Below are positions 17,329 through 26,275 of a stretch of DNA of 64,000 nucleotides, one piece after another. The stretch covers positions 186,001-250,000 of the forward strand of contig JAPOYR010000004.1 in assembly GCA_026706485.1 (NCBI GenBank), given 5' to 3'. How positions within the stretch are numbered: position 1 is the first letter of the stretch; each line of letters starts with the position of its first letter. Under the pieces are notes generated by a model. That model was not told where the DNA came from. It was given only the letters and a program-made list of their open reading frames with translations, and ran no database searches. This DNA is from Chloroflexota bacterium (lineage in GTDB: Bacteria; Chloroflexota; UBA11872). The translations under genes were made by a program, and so were the position numbers.

Positions 17329-20259
17329 TCAGCCACCCTCGCAGAACGGCAAGTTGAGCCTGAAAAGATCGTTGTCCGCCACATCTCGCAACCCCTGCGG
17401 GATGCACCCCGTGACCGAGATTCCCGCGAGCCGAAGCAGTTTGAGGTTGTTCAGCCGACCCAGCTCGGGTGGGAGCTCGCCGCTCAACGGGTTGTCTCGG
17501 AGGAGCAAAGCCTCAAGGGCGGCGAGGCGACCGAACTCGGCCGGGATCGGGCCGGTGAGTCGGTTCCCGTGGAGGTCGAGCCGTTCCAGGCTTTCCAGGT
17601 TGCCCAGCTGAGCTGGAACCGTCCCGGTCAACTGGTTGCCGGGGAGTTCCAGCCGTTCGAGATTGTGGAGCTGGCCCAGCGCCGGTGGGATCTCGCCCCG
17701 CAACTGGTTGGAACTGAGCTTCAGCACCTCCAGATTGATGAGGTTCGCCAGTGCCGGCGGAATTGCCCCACTGAGCTGGTTCTCATGGAGCATCAAGGTC
17801 TTCAGGTTGGCCAGGCGGCCCAGCGCCGGTGGGATCTCACCCCGCAATTGGTTGTGACCGAGTTCCAGCTTGGTCAGATTGGCGAGGCGGCTCAGCTCGG
17901 GCGGAATCTCACCAGTCAGCTGGTTGTCGGTGAGGTGGAGGGCGGCCAGATTGGAAAGGCTCCCCAGCTCTGGCGGAATCTCACCCCGCAGGTGGTTGTA
18001 GTCGAGCCCAAGCACGGACAGATTCGCGAGCCTCGCCAGCTCGGGCGGAATGCGCCCCGTGAGCCGGTTGTGCATGACCAACAGTTGCTCCAAGCCGGCC
18101 AGCCGGCTGAGCGCGGGCGGAATCGGTCCCTCCAATTGGTTCGAATAGAGCCGAAGTCCTTTCAGGTTGGAGAGCTCGCCCAATTCGGCGGGGATCGTCC
18201 CACTGAGCTGGTTTGCACTGAGCACAAGCTGTTCCACGTTGGTCAGGCGGCCAAGCGCCGGCGGAATCGCGCCGCTCAACTGGTTCCCGTGGAGCTGCAG
18301 ATGCGCCAGGTTCGAAAGGTTGCCTAGTTCAGGCGGGATCGTCCCGCTGAGCCGACAGCGCCGCAGCGAAAGCCACCGAAGATTGGAAAGGCCGCCAAGC
18401 TCAGGCGGGATCGGCCCGTGCAGCTGGTTGTCGCCCAATCCGAGCCATTCCAGGTTGGCGAGACCACCCAAGGCTCGCGGGATCGCACCAGTGAGTTGGT
18501 TATCTTCCAGGTTGAGCTTGCTGAGATTGGCGAGACGGCCGAGCGCCGGTGGAATCTCGCCGGCCAGGTGGTTGGAAGAGAGTTCCAGCACCTTCAAGTT
18601 GGCGAGACTTGCCAACTCCGGAGGAATTGTGCCGCTGAGTTGGTTGTCGCCCAGCAGCAACCGTTCCAAATTGGCTAGGCGGCTCAGCGCCGGCGGAATT
18701 GCGCCGTTCAACTGGTTCCCTTCGAGCCCGAGCCATTTGAGATTGGCAAGCTGGCCCAACTCGGGCGGGATCGCTCCAGTCAACCGGTTGTTTCGGAGCC
18801 CCAGAAACTCGAGGGTGGCAAGCCGGCCCAGCGCAGGCGGGATCGTCCCGCTGAGCTGGTTCTCATGCAGCCCCAACCAGTCGACACTGGCGAGGAGGCC
18901 CAACTGCGGAGGTATCGCTCCCCGCAACCGGTTGTGCTCGAGCCCCAGCGTTCTCACGTTGGTGAGACCGCCCAGCGCGGGTGGGACTTCTCCGCTCAAC
19001 TGGTTGTGATGGATCCAAAGGTGCTCCAGGAGTGCAAGGCGCCCCAGCTCCGGTGGAATCGCGCCACTCAACTGGTTGGTATTGACGTCGAGCTGGGTGA
19101 GGCTGGCGAGGTAGCCAAATTCGGGTGGGATCGCGCCCCGCAGCTGGTTGTGACTGAGCGTCAACCGGCGCAGCTTGCCGAGGAAGCCCAATGCGGGCGG
19201 GATGGTCCCGCGCAACCGGTTGTCGTGCAAGTGCAACTCGATGACCTGCTCGAACTCGTCCGCCATGACGCCATGCCAATCATTGAGCGGCCGCTCGCTC
19301 AGCCAGTTGGCGTTGTTGGCCCAGTTTGGTCCGTCGGTGGCGTGGTAGAGCCGGATTAGCGCTTCCCGGTCGGACGCCGGCGGGAGCGGCAGCGACGGAG
19401 GCGGCGCCGGCGTTGACACAGGTGTGGGTTCCGGAGGTGGCGCGGTCGTGGGCAGCGCGAACACGGGAAGTCCGGCGATCTCGTGCTGTACAACGGGCGC
19501 CTTCGCCGCGTCCGGGATGATCACGTTGCTCAGCCGCTTCACCTTGTCCGGCACGTTCTGCAGGTTCGCGCGCCCAACGGTCGTTCCCGGCGCGGGCACG
19601 TTCCAGATCACGAACACCGTCCGCTGCGCTCGCAACATCTGCAGGCCCTGGGGATGGCCGTTGACTTCCCGCTCCTCGTAGCGGATTGGCAGGCCGTAGA
19701 GATTGAGCCAGTCGGGCTCGCTCAGGAACCGGTCTTTCATGGCCGCGTTTTGGTCCAGCAGCACCAGGTGGTTCTTGGTGATCGTGGCGAAGTCGGCGCC
19801 CTGATCGGCCTCCAGTACCTGGTGGGGCGGGACGTTGGGCAGCTCGACGTCGGGATAGCGATTCGCCAGCACGTCGAGCGTGTTGTAGTAGTTCATCCGA
19901 CCTTTGCCGGGATCCCATTGCAGGATCACCTTCTGGAAGGCCTGCAAGGTGAACGGGCCGCGCGCCCAGCGCTGGCTGACGGGATAGCCGATGGCCTGCA
20001 GGTCGCGCTCTCGGACGAAGTCCCAGAGCGGCACGCCGCCGGCATTGGTGACGGCGAAACCGTCGTTGGGATCAGCCGTATCGCCGCCGGTGATGGTGAA
20101 AAGGCAGCCGTCGTCGAGGGGGACGCCCTCGCACTCCAGCGCCGCCGCCGACGGCCAAACGGTCAGCGCGGCCGCGGCGACGATGGCCAGCACCGCCGGC
20201 GCCACGCGCAGGCGGCGCCAGGGTTCACGCCGGTGGAGCTGTGGCATGGCGATCGTCAC
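17329..20259 (-). CDS. Secreted protein with about 25 plant-type leucine-rich repeats
   Basis: 976 residues. A basic N-terminus and hydrophobic core at about 20-40 form a signal peptide. Residues about 40-265 include GGVPLWDFVRERDLQAIGYP and LQAFQKVILQWDPGKGRM, resembling a domain common in secreted Chloroflexota proteins. A proline-rich linker (about 270-290) leads to an N-terminal LRR cap (DREALIRLYHATDGPNW), then about 25 tandem 24-residue repeats of the form LxxLxLxxNxLxGxIPxxLGxLxN and a cysteine-containing cap at the C-terminus. The LxGxIP signature is that of the plant-specific LRR class. A binding or adhesion role at the cell surface is likely. The repeats are also visible as 72-base periodicity in the DNA. 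Confidence 0.93.
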   Translation of the reverse strand: MTIAMPQLHRREPWRRLRVAPAVLAIVAAAALTVWPSAAALECEGVPLDDGCLFTITGGDTADPNDGFAVTNAGGVPLWDFVRERDLQAIGYPVSQRWARGPFTLQAFQKVILQWDPGKGRMNYYNTLDVLANRYPDVELPNVPPHQVLEADQGADFATITKNHLVLLDQNAAMKDRFLSEPDWLNLYGLPIRYEEREVNGHPQGLQMLRAQRTVFVIWNVPAPGTTVGRANLQNVPDKVKRLSNVIIPDAAKAPVVQHEIAGLPVFALPTTAPPPEPTPVSTPAPPPSLPLPPASDREALIRLYHATDGPNWANNANWLSERPLNDWHGVMADEFEQVIELHLHDNRLRGTIPPALGFLGKLRRLTLSHNQLRGAIPPEFGYLASLTQLDVNTNQLSGAIPPELGRLALLEHLWIHHNQLSGEVPPALGGLTNVRTLGLEHNRLRGAIPPQLGLLASVDWLGLHENQLSGTIPPALGRLATLEFLGLRNNRLTGAIPPELGQLANLKWLGLEGNQLNGAIPPALSRLANLERLLLGDNQLSGTIPPELASLANLKVLELSSNHLAGEIPPALGRLANLSKLNLEDNQLTGAIPRALGGLANLEWLGLGDNQLHGPIPPELGGLSNLRWLSLRRCRLSGTIPPELGNLSNLAHLQLHGNQLSGAIPPALGRLTNVEQLVLSANQLSGTIPAELGELSNLKGLRLYSNQLEGPIPPALSRLAGLEQLLVMHNRLTGRIPPELARLANLSVLGLDYNHLRGEIPPELGSLSNLAALHLTDNQLTGEIPPELSRLANLTKLELGHNQLRGEIPPALGRLANLKTLMLHENQLSGAIPPALANLINLEVLKLSSNQLRGEIPPALGQLHNLERLELPGNQLTGTVPAQLGNLESLERLDLHGNRLTGPIPAEFGRLAALEALLLRDNPLSGELPPELGRLNNLKLLRLAGISVTGCIPQGLRDVADNDLFRLNLPFCEGG

Positions 20260-20448
20260 TCAGGGATGCGGACAGTCATTGGCGCCTCCGCCAGCGGCGG
20301 CCAGCACTCCGCAACGGCAGTATGGCCAACGCCCTGGCGACCGGCCAGCGTCGGCGCGCGGTACCCACAGGCCGCGGCAACCGTAAAGACCCTGGCCCAT
20401 CGCCGGACGCGTACTATCCCCTGCAATCAACCCTGCGGCATTCCCCTC

Positions 20449-21279
20449 GTGAGCCAATCCCCGTCTCCCGCGATCCAGCTGTTGGCCTTGGACCTGGACG
20501 GCACCATCGTCAGCGGCGAGCAGGGCGTCACGCCGCGGGTGCGGACGGCCATTCGCCGCGCCCAGGCGCGGGGCGTGGCCGTGACCATTGCCACCGGGCG
20601 CATGTTTCGCTCGGCGCGGCGGTTCGCCCGCGACCTGGACGTCACCGCGCCGATCATCTGCTACCAGGGCGCGCTGGTGCGCGACCCCGAAAACGGCGAG
20701 ACCCTGCACTCGAGCGTGCTGCCGGTCCAACCCGGGCTGGACGTCGTGGCGTATGCCAAGACGCGCCGCTGGCACATCAACGCCTACGTCGACGACGAGC
20801 TCTACATGGAGGCGGCCACGCCCGAGGGCCGCTTCTACGCCGAGACCTCCGACGTGCCGATCCGCCTGATCCCCGATCTCGCGGCCGCCGTGCACCGCGG
20901 TACCACCAAGCTGGTGATCGTGGCCGACGAGGCCGACGTGCCGGCGATCGTGAACGACCTCGATGAGCGCTTCCGATCGGTGCTGGACATCACTCGCTCC
21001 CATCCACGCTTCGCGGAAGCGATCGGGCAGGACGTGAGCAAGGGCCAGGCCCTGCACTTGCTCGCGCGGGCGCTGGGCATTGCGCCCGAGGCGACCATGG
21101 CGATCGGCGACAACCTGAACGACCTCGATCTCGTCACGGCGGCCGGCGTCGGCGTGGCCATGGGCGACGGTGATCCGCGCGTGCGGGCCGCCGCCGATTG
21201 GGTCACCGGGACCTACGCGGACGACGGCACGGCGCTGGCCATCGAACGGTTCGTGCTGGGCGAGGACGGGGCGCCGTGA
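20449..21279 (+). CDS. Cof-type HAD-superfamily phosphatase
   Basis: 276 residues from the GTG at 20449; no ATG is available near, and the upstream open frame is antisense to the LRR gene. HAD motif I is D14-L-D16-G-T, motif II is in IATGRMF, and motif IV is GDNLNDLDL, with the large C2 cap inserted between as in Cof/YbiV sugar phosphatases. It probably dephosphorylates small phosphorylated sugars or cofactors. No strong ribosome site precedes the GTG, so the exact start is uncertain. Confidence 0.9.
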   Translation: MSQSPSPAIQLLALDLDGTIVSGEQGVTPRVRTAIRRAQARGVAVTIATGRMFRSARRFARDLDVTAPIICYQGALVRDPENGETLHSSVLPVQPGLDVVAYAKTRRWHINAYVDDELYMEAATPEGRFYAETSDVPIRLIPDLAAAVHRGTTKLVIVADEADVPAIVNDLDERFRSVLDITRSHPRFAEAIGQDVSKGQALHLLARALGIAPEATMAIGDNLNDLDLVTAAGVGVAMGDGDPRVRAAADWVTGTYADDGTALAIERFVLGEDGAP

Positions 21280-21354
21280 GACGGCAACGAGGGCCACGCG
21301 GGCCTGAAATCCAACGTGTCATTCGCTCTCCGGTGGTAAACTAGGGCTAACCAC

Positions 21355-21401
21355 CCCAGTTGCTTCGGCGGCTGGGATAGAGGCCGCCTGCGGGCGGCCT
21401 C
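21355..21401. other. Two adjacent strong hairpins upstream of the NYN gene
   Basis: Hairpin one (21355-21376) has a nine-pair stem including G-U pairs and a TTCG tetraloop. Hairpin two (21380-21401) has a perfect nine-base stem GAGGCCGCC/GGCGGCCTC with a TGCG loop. They end 15 bases before the GTG of the NYN gene. There is no T-run, so a simple terminator for the HAD gene is less likely than a structured leader. No known RNA family was recognised. Confidence 0.6.
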
Positions 21402-21416
21402 TGCTACGTTCCGCGT

Positions 21417-22061
21417 GTGGACGCCAACCTCTACGTGGACGGATTCAACCTCTTCTATCGGGCGCTGCGACACACGCCTTGGCGCTGGCTTGACCTGCAA
21501 GCTCTTAGCCTCTGCCTGTTCGAGCCCGAATTCACGCTCCGCCGCATCCGCTATTTCACGGCGCTCATCAGGAGCGGATCCCATAATCCACAGAAGGAGA
21601 TTCGGCAGCAGACCTACCTGCGCGCGCTGCGCACGATCCCACAGTTGGACATTCACGAGGGGCGTTTCCAGTCAAACACTGCGAAGCGGCCGCTGGCAGC
21701 CCCGCGATCAGACGGGCAAGAGTTCGTCAGAGTCATCGAGACTCGAGAGAAGGGCTCGGACGCCAACCTGGCGGCCTATCTCACGCGCGACGCCGCCAAA
21801 CGCGACAGCCAGGCCGCGTTCGTCGTCACCGGCGACTCCGACTTCGTGGATGTCATTCGCATGGTGCGCCGGGAGTTCAACTTTCCCGTCCATGTGATCG
21901 ACCCGCAGCAACACGTGAGCCGCCGCTTACGAGACGCGGCAACCAGCTATCGACTCCTTGACCACTCCCTGCTTCCTGAGTGTCAGTTCCCCGTCAAGCT
22001 CTTGGATTCCCACGGCACGATCGCGCGGCCGTCAGCGTGGCGGGCCTCCGGCGAGCGGTGA
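21417..22061 (+). CDS. NYN-domain (PIN-like, LabA/DUF88) predicted ribonuclease
   Basis: 214 residues from a GTG. MDANLYVDGFNLFYRAL gives the first acidic residue and the Asn of NYN proteins, and VVTGDSDFVDVIRMVRREF gives the second acidic cluster (D-S-D). Residues EKGSDANLAAYL supply the third acid site. The family are metal-dependent nucleases acting on RNA, sometimes in defence or toxin roles. Two strong hairpins sit just upstream. The C-terminal 50 residues (SRRLRDAAT-Y-LLDHSLL...) recur as a relic at 27420-27569, so the gene has been copied or moved here. Confidence 0.88.
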   Translation: MDANLYVDGFNLFYRALRHTPWRWLDLQALSLCLFEPEFTLRRIRYFTALIRSGSHNPQKEIRQQTYLRALRTIPQLDIHEGRFQSNTAKRPLAAPRSDGQEFVRVIETREKGSDANLAAYLTRDAAKRDSQAAFVVTGDSDFVDVIRMVRREFNFPVHVIDPQQHVSRRLRDAATSYRLLDHSLLPECQFPVKLLDSHGTIARPSAWRASGER

Positions 22062-22086
22062 GTCGGCCGCCCCAGGACGGCGGCCA

Positions 22087-22728
22087 ATGAGTCGCTCCAC
22101 GCTACCCACCGAGGCAGCCATCGACCGCTGCGCCCAAGTCATCGCCGGCGGCGGGGTGGCGGTGGTGCCCACCGACACGCTTTACGGCCTGGCAGCCTGC
22201 ATCACCAACGCTGAGGCGGTGGCGCGCGTGGCCGCCATCAAGGGCCGCGCGCTCGGAACCGGCATGCCCGTGCTGCTGGCTTCGTCGGAGCAGGTCGCGG
22301 TCGTTGGCACTGACGCGCCCTTTCTCGACGAGCTTGGCGCCGCCTTCTGGCCGGGCGGCGTGACCCTGGTGATCCCGGCCCGGCCCGAAATCGACTCGCG
22401 CATCACCGACGCGCGCCGCACGGTGGCGGTGCGCGTGCCGGGCATGGCGGTTACGCGCGAGATCTGTCGACGGGCGGGCGCTCCGATCACCGGCACCAGC
22501 GCCAACCGCCACGGCGACCCGCCGCCCACCACCGCCGCCGAAGCCCGCGCCGCGCTTGGCAACGCCGTGGACGCGCTGCTGGACGGCGGACCTGTTGGCG
22601 GCACCGCCTCCACCATCGTGGATCTCACCGGCGACCGCCCGCGCATCCTCCGTGCCGGCGCGGTCTCCTGGGATGACCTGCGCCGCATTGCGCCCACCAT
22701 CGCGAATACGCCGAGCGGCGCGCCCTGA
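22087..22728 (+). CDS. Sua5/YciO/YrdC-family L-threonylcarbamoyladenylate synthase
   Basis: 213 residues, with the ATG at 22087. Typical motifs are VPTDTLYGLAA, IKGRALG, and FWPGGVTLVIP, and ITGTSANRHGDP near the end. This matches the short YrdC form that makes threonylcarbamoyl-AMP for the universal t6A37 tRNA modification. The stop TGA overlaps the ATG of the next gene (TGATG), so the two are translationally coupled, although that neighbour is an unrelated membrane protein. The gene starts 26 bases after the NYN gene. Confidence 0.93.
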   Translation: MSRSTLPTEAAIDRCAQVIAGGGVAVVPTDTLYGLAACITNAEAVARVAAIKGRALGTGMPVLLASSEQVAVVGTDAPFLDELGAAFWPGGVTLVIPARPEIDSRITDARRTVAVRVPGMAVTREICRRAGAPITGTSANRHGDPPPTTAAEARAALGNAVDALLDGGPVGGTASTIVDLTGDRPRILRAGAVSWDDLRRIAPTIANTPSGAP

Positions 22729-24242
22729 TGGCCACGACATTTGGCGCTGCGGCGATCGCCCGTCGCTTCATGCGAGCAGTGCCGGCGGCCAGTCCGCGCG
22801 TCCGGGCCTGGCTGCTGGCTGGTTTTTTGGCCGCAAATATCGCGTTGGCGCTCCTTCCAGCGGGTGACGCGCAGCGCCTCGGATGGCTCGGAGAGGCCGC
22901 CTGGCTCAGGGAACTGGACGCCGAAACGGAGGTCTCGCTGGCAAACACGTACTCCGTGGTCGTTTGGGCCGTCATCGCCGCGCTGGGACTCGCGCAACTC
23001 GCCCGTCCCACGCCCGCGGACGCGCGCAGGTGGTTGCGAGTGCTCGGCTGGCTGAGCGTGGCGGTCTTGGCCGCGCTCGTGGCGCTCGAGGAAGGTCTCA
23101 GTCGGAAAGACTGGGTCGTCGCGGACATGGCCTGGATTGACGCGGCGACCCTGGGGCGTGGCACGGTGCCACTGGAGCCCCGCTGGCTCGTGGTGGCCGT
23201 GCCGCTGTTCGCTCCGCTGCTCGCCGCGGCCGGCTGGGTCTTCCACACGGATCAGCGCGGCCATCCCGCTTTGCGGCTGTGCACCCTGCTCGCGGCGGTC
23301 CTCCTGGTGGAAGCCGTGGCCCAAGACGCGTTCAACGTGCTCAATATCCCGATTCCCGCTTGGCAACAGTTGATGGAAGAATCCGCGCAAATCGTGGGCG
23401 CCGCCGCGCTGGCGGTCATCCTCGTGGAGATGTTGGCCAGACCGAAATCGGCCCACGCGGCACGCGAAATGTCCGCGGGGGAGCGCTGGGTGGTGGTCGC
23501 GGTGGGCGCGGCGCTGCTGGCGGCTGGCGCGTTCTCCCTGATGTCGCACCGATACCTCAAAGGCGACGGTTGGGAACTCACCGCTCCACGGTTCTACACC
23601 GGCCCAATCACGTTGGTTGAGCAGCCGTTCAGGGTGCACCAGGACTACCTCTCACGCATCGACGTCTGGGCGTATGCCGACGGCGGTCCACCTGGCGCAA
23701 CGGCTCAAATCTTCGCCCGTCTGACACCCGAGGGCTCGGATCGCCCGATCCGCGAGAGCCGCGCCGAGGTCCATGGCGCCCGTTTCAGCAACGCGACGGC
23801 CACCTTCGGTTTCGATCCCATCCCCGACAGCCGCGCGAAGGTCTACACGCTGGCCGTGGGCACCCTGCCGGGTCCAGTCCCCTGGGTGTTTCTTGGCATG
23901 AACAGCGGTGACACGATCGCCGAGGGCGCAGCCTTGGTCAGCGGTGCGCCAACGCCCCATGCCGATGACCTGGCGCTGCGCACCGCGTGGACCGGTCGCT
24001 CAATTGTCGAGATGTGTCCACGGGACGCACGCCACTGGGGGCTCATTGGCGAAGTGATGCTCCATATCTTCGTGTGGGTGTTTCTGGTCGTGGCCACCTG
24101 GTCGGGGCTCTCCGGCCACCGGCCTCGATTCTGGCGACGCTTCGTATGGCCCGCGGTCGGAATCACCACCCTGGTCACCGCCTGCCTTGTCGGCGGCACC
24201 CTGGCGCTTCTGGCGGTGGTGTCGCCCACGCTATTCGCGTGA
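22728..24242 (+). CDS. Polytopic membrane protein of unknown function, paralogue 3 of 3
   Basis: 504 residues. It has about eight hydrophobic segments in the N-terminal half, a soluble beta-rich domain at about 280-425, and two membrane helices near the C-terminus (about 440-500). The early segment ELDAETEVSLANTYSVVVWAVIAALGLAQ aligns with RLDADNEGTIANSVSAAGL of the tandem pair at 95-2943, and the rest keeps the same order, so I treat it as a diverged member of the same family. No active site is recognisable. Coupling to the YrdC gene by TGATG suggests co-expression. Confidence 0.82.
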   Translation: MATTFGAAAIARRFMRAVPAASPRVRAWLLAGFLAANIALALLPAGDAQRLGWLGEAAWLRELDAETEVSLANTYSVVVWAVIAALGLAQLARPTPADARRWLRVLGWLSVAVLAALVALEEGLSRKDWVVADMAWIDAATLGRGTVPLEPRWLVVAVPLFAPLLAAAGWVFHTDQRGHPALRLCTLLAAVLLVEAVAQDAFNVLNIPIPAWQQLMEESAQIVGAAALAVILVEMLARPKSAHAAREMSAGERWVVVAVGAALLAAGAFSLMSHRYLKGDGWELTAPRFYTGPITLVEQPFRVHQDYLSRIDVWAYADGGPPGATAQIFARLTPEGSDRPIRESRAEVHGARFSNATATFGFDPIPDSRAKVYTLAVGTLPGPVPWVFLGMNSGDTIAEGAALVSGAPTPHADDLALRTAWTGRSIVEMCPRDARHWGLIGEVMLHIFVWVFLVVATWSGLSGHRPRFWRRFVWPAVGITTLVTACLVGGTLALLAVVSPTLFA

Positions 24243-24412
24243 GCGCGGGGCGATGCACGCTGTGCGCCGCTAGCCGATCCCGACAATCCCGTCGCGGAAT
24301 CCGTAGCGAGTTCGCGCGGTCCTGACCAGGGGGACCAGCGCGGCGGCGGCCACCCTCGCCGTGGTTCGAGTCGCCGGCCACGAATGCGGCCGAGGTTGCG
24401 TAGGTCTGGCGC

Positions 24413-25885
24413 CTAGCTGGAGATGGCTGAAGCGTTGGGGGCGGAAAAGGCCGGGCGGTGCCGTGGCGTTCCGCGGCGGAACCCCCGCTGCCGCCCCTGC
24501 GGCGTCTGATCTGGGCCTTGCGTCATCGCCCGCTGCGCGTTCCACGGTTTACGGATAAAGCGGCGGCCGAGTCCGCGCACAATCTCCCGCCACTTCTTTT
24601 CTTCTTCTGGCGTGACGAAGGTCACGGCCTCGCCGGAGCGGCCCATGCGGCCGGTTCGTCCGACCCTGTGGGTGAAGAGTCTCTCGGAGTCGGGCAGGTC
24701 AAAGTTGATGACCTGCTCGATACCCTGGATGTCCAACCCTCGCGCAGCGACGTTTGTTGCCACGAGCACCGGCGTAGTCCCAGACCGGAAGTCCGCCATC
24801 ATGCGCTCGCGTGCGCGCTGGCTGAGATTGCCTTGCAGCGCGCCGGCGGGATAGCCCAGCGCCGCGAGCTGTTTGGCCAGCTTCTTCACACCGTGCTTGG
24901 TCCGTCCAAACACGATGACCGGCGCGTCTTTTCGATCATCGAGCAGGGTCCGGAGCGCGCCCAGCTTGTCGTGCCTCTTGATCGAGTAAATCAGGTGCTC
25001 GACGGTGGGCGGCGCATTCACGTTCGCGTCCACCTGAACCGTCACCGGGTTGCGCAGGTGCTTGGCCGCCGTCTGCGCCACCCAGCTTGGCATCGTCGCT
25101 GAAAAGAGCACCGTCTGGCGGCTGGGGGGCGTCCGGTCGAGAATGGCCTCAACGTCACGGGCGAACCCCATATCCAACATTTCATCCGCTTCATCCAAGA
25201 CCATGACCCGCACGCCGCGCAGATCGAGCGTGCCCTGCCGGAGGTGGTCAAGCGTGCGGCCCGGCGTGCCGATGACGATCTGGGCGCCGCGTTTCAATGC
25301 CGTGTGTTCCGGCCGCAACGACCGGCCGCCGTAGAGCAATGTGACGCGCATCCCCTGTGGCGAGGCCAAAGCCTCAACGATGCCGGCCACCTGTATGGCC
25401 AGCTCGCGCGTGGGCACGAGCACGAGGGCCTGGACCCGGCGGACCGACGGGTCGCAGCGTTCGGCAAGGGGCACCGCGAAGGCCAGGGTCTTCCCGGACC
25501 CGGTGCGCGCCTGCCCGATCAAGTCATGCCCCGCCAGGAACTGGGGGATGGTTTCTTCCTGTATGGGCGTGGGCGCCGAGATGCCCATGCGCGTAAGGGC
25601 GGCTCGGCTGGCCGCACGCAGGGCAATCCCTGGAAACGCTGATGAGAAGTCGGGAGCGTCGGCAGCGGTAGGAGTGCTCGTAGAGCGCGGCTCCGAGTCA
25701 CGCGCCCTTGGCGCGGCGGAAGATCCGTTGCGCCGAGCGCTGAAGCACGGTGGACAGTACACCGGCCGGTCCTGCCGTGGTCGGAATGGGACGGTGGTCG
25801 ATGTGTCGCAGTCGGCGCAGACGGCCGGATGGCCGCCGGAACGGCGGGGACGACGTGACCGGGTCGGTCGAGATTCAAAAGACAT
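24413..25885 (-). CDS. DEAD-box RNA helicase with N-terminal zinc ribbon
   Basis: 490 residues from the ATG at 25885. Residues 23-47 have C23-x2-C26 and C44-x2-C47, a zinc-ribbon-like element. The helicase core follows: the Q motif (GISAPTPIQEETIP), motif I ARTGSGKT, motif II DEAD, motif III SAT, and motif VI HRVGRTGRMG. The C-terminal tail is rich in Arg and Gln and probably binds RNA. Such helicases unwind RNA during ribosome assembly, mRNA decay or cold adaptation. A hairpin leader lies 100 bases upstream (25986-26028). Confidence 0.94.
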   Translation of the reverse strand: MSFESRPTRSRRPRRSGGHPAVCADCDTSTTVPFRPRQDRPVYCPPCFSARRNGSSAAPRARDSEPRSTSTPTAADAPDFSSAFPGIALRAASRAALTRMGISAPTPIQEETIPQFLAGHDLIGQARTGSGKTLAFAVPLAERCDPSVRRVQALVLVPTRELAIQVAGIVEALASPQGMRVTLLYGGRSLRPEHTALKRGAQIVIGTPGRTLDHLRQGTLDLRGVRVMVLDEADEMLDMGFARDVEAILDRTPPSRQTVLFSATMPSWVAQTAAKHLRNPVTVQVDANVNAPPTVEHLIYSIKRHDKLGALRTLLDDRKDAPVIVFGRTKHGVKKLAKQLAALGYPAGALQGNLSQRARERMMADFRSGTTPVLVATNVAARGLDIQGIEQVINFDLPDSERLFTHRVGRTGRMGRSGEAVTFVTPEEEKKWREIVRGLGRRFIRKPWNAQRAMTQGPDQTPQGRQRGFRRGTPRHRPAFSAPNASAISS

Positions 25886-25985
25886 ACAGACATGAACTCC
25901 ATGGGCGATGCAGGGTGAACACGGCGATTCAGCGCGGGGCGAGGAGACAAACGGACAGGAGTTGTACGAGGGGTAATCCGCCGCC

Positions 25986-26028
25986 GGGTGAATCCCAGGT
26001 GCGCCGATTGTGGCGCCTGTATTCACCC
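25986..26028. promoter_or_regulatory. Strong hairpin in the leader of the DEAD-box helicase gene
   Basis: GGGTGAAT (25986-25993) and ATTCACCC (26021-26028) pair perfectly, and the inner part (AGGTGCGCC against GGCGCCT) pairs again with one bulge, making a long stem. It lies about 100 bases before the helicase ATG on the minus strand, inside the 390-base gap shared with the divergent Gfo/Idh/MocA gene. No T-run follows on either strand, so it is not a standard terminator. A translational or cold-response switch is one possibility. The rest of this gap shows no gene. Confidence 0.55.
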
Positions 26029-26275
26029 TAACAGACCGCCGAGGTGTCATGGGGAGGGTCCCGATTCACCAAATGTCGCCAATTTCGCCAGCCGCTGCAC
26101 TAGCCGATCCAGAGAACCCCCAATCGCGACCCGTGTCGACTGCGCAAGGCCTTGTCCAACGCGGCCGGCGCGCCGGCGAGCCGGGTCTTGCCATGCCGCC
26201 GATTCGCTGCGTACCGTCCACCCAATCAACCTGGGCGCCTCGACCGGTTCCCACTTTTGAAACGGACTCGCTGAT

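Noticed and set aside
17400-19250. Possible CRISPR array or minisatellite
   Set aside because: The 72-base periodicity is the DNA image of the 24-residue leucine-rich repeats; there are no spacers.
19483-20448. Upstream extension of the HAD gene frame
   Set aside because: It runs antisense to the LRR gene and adds no recognisable domain; the GTG at 20449 directly precedes the HAD motif.
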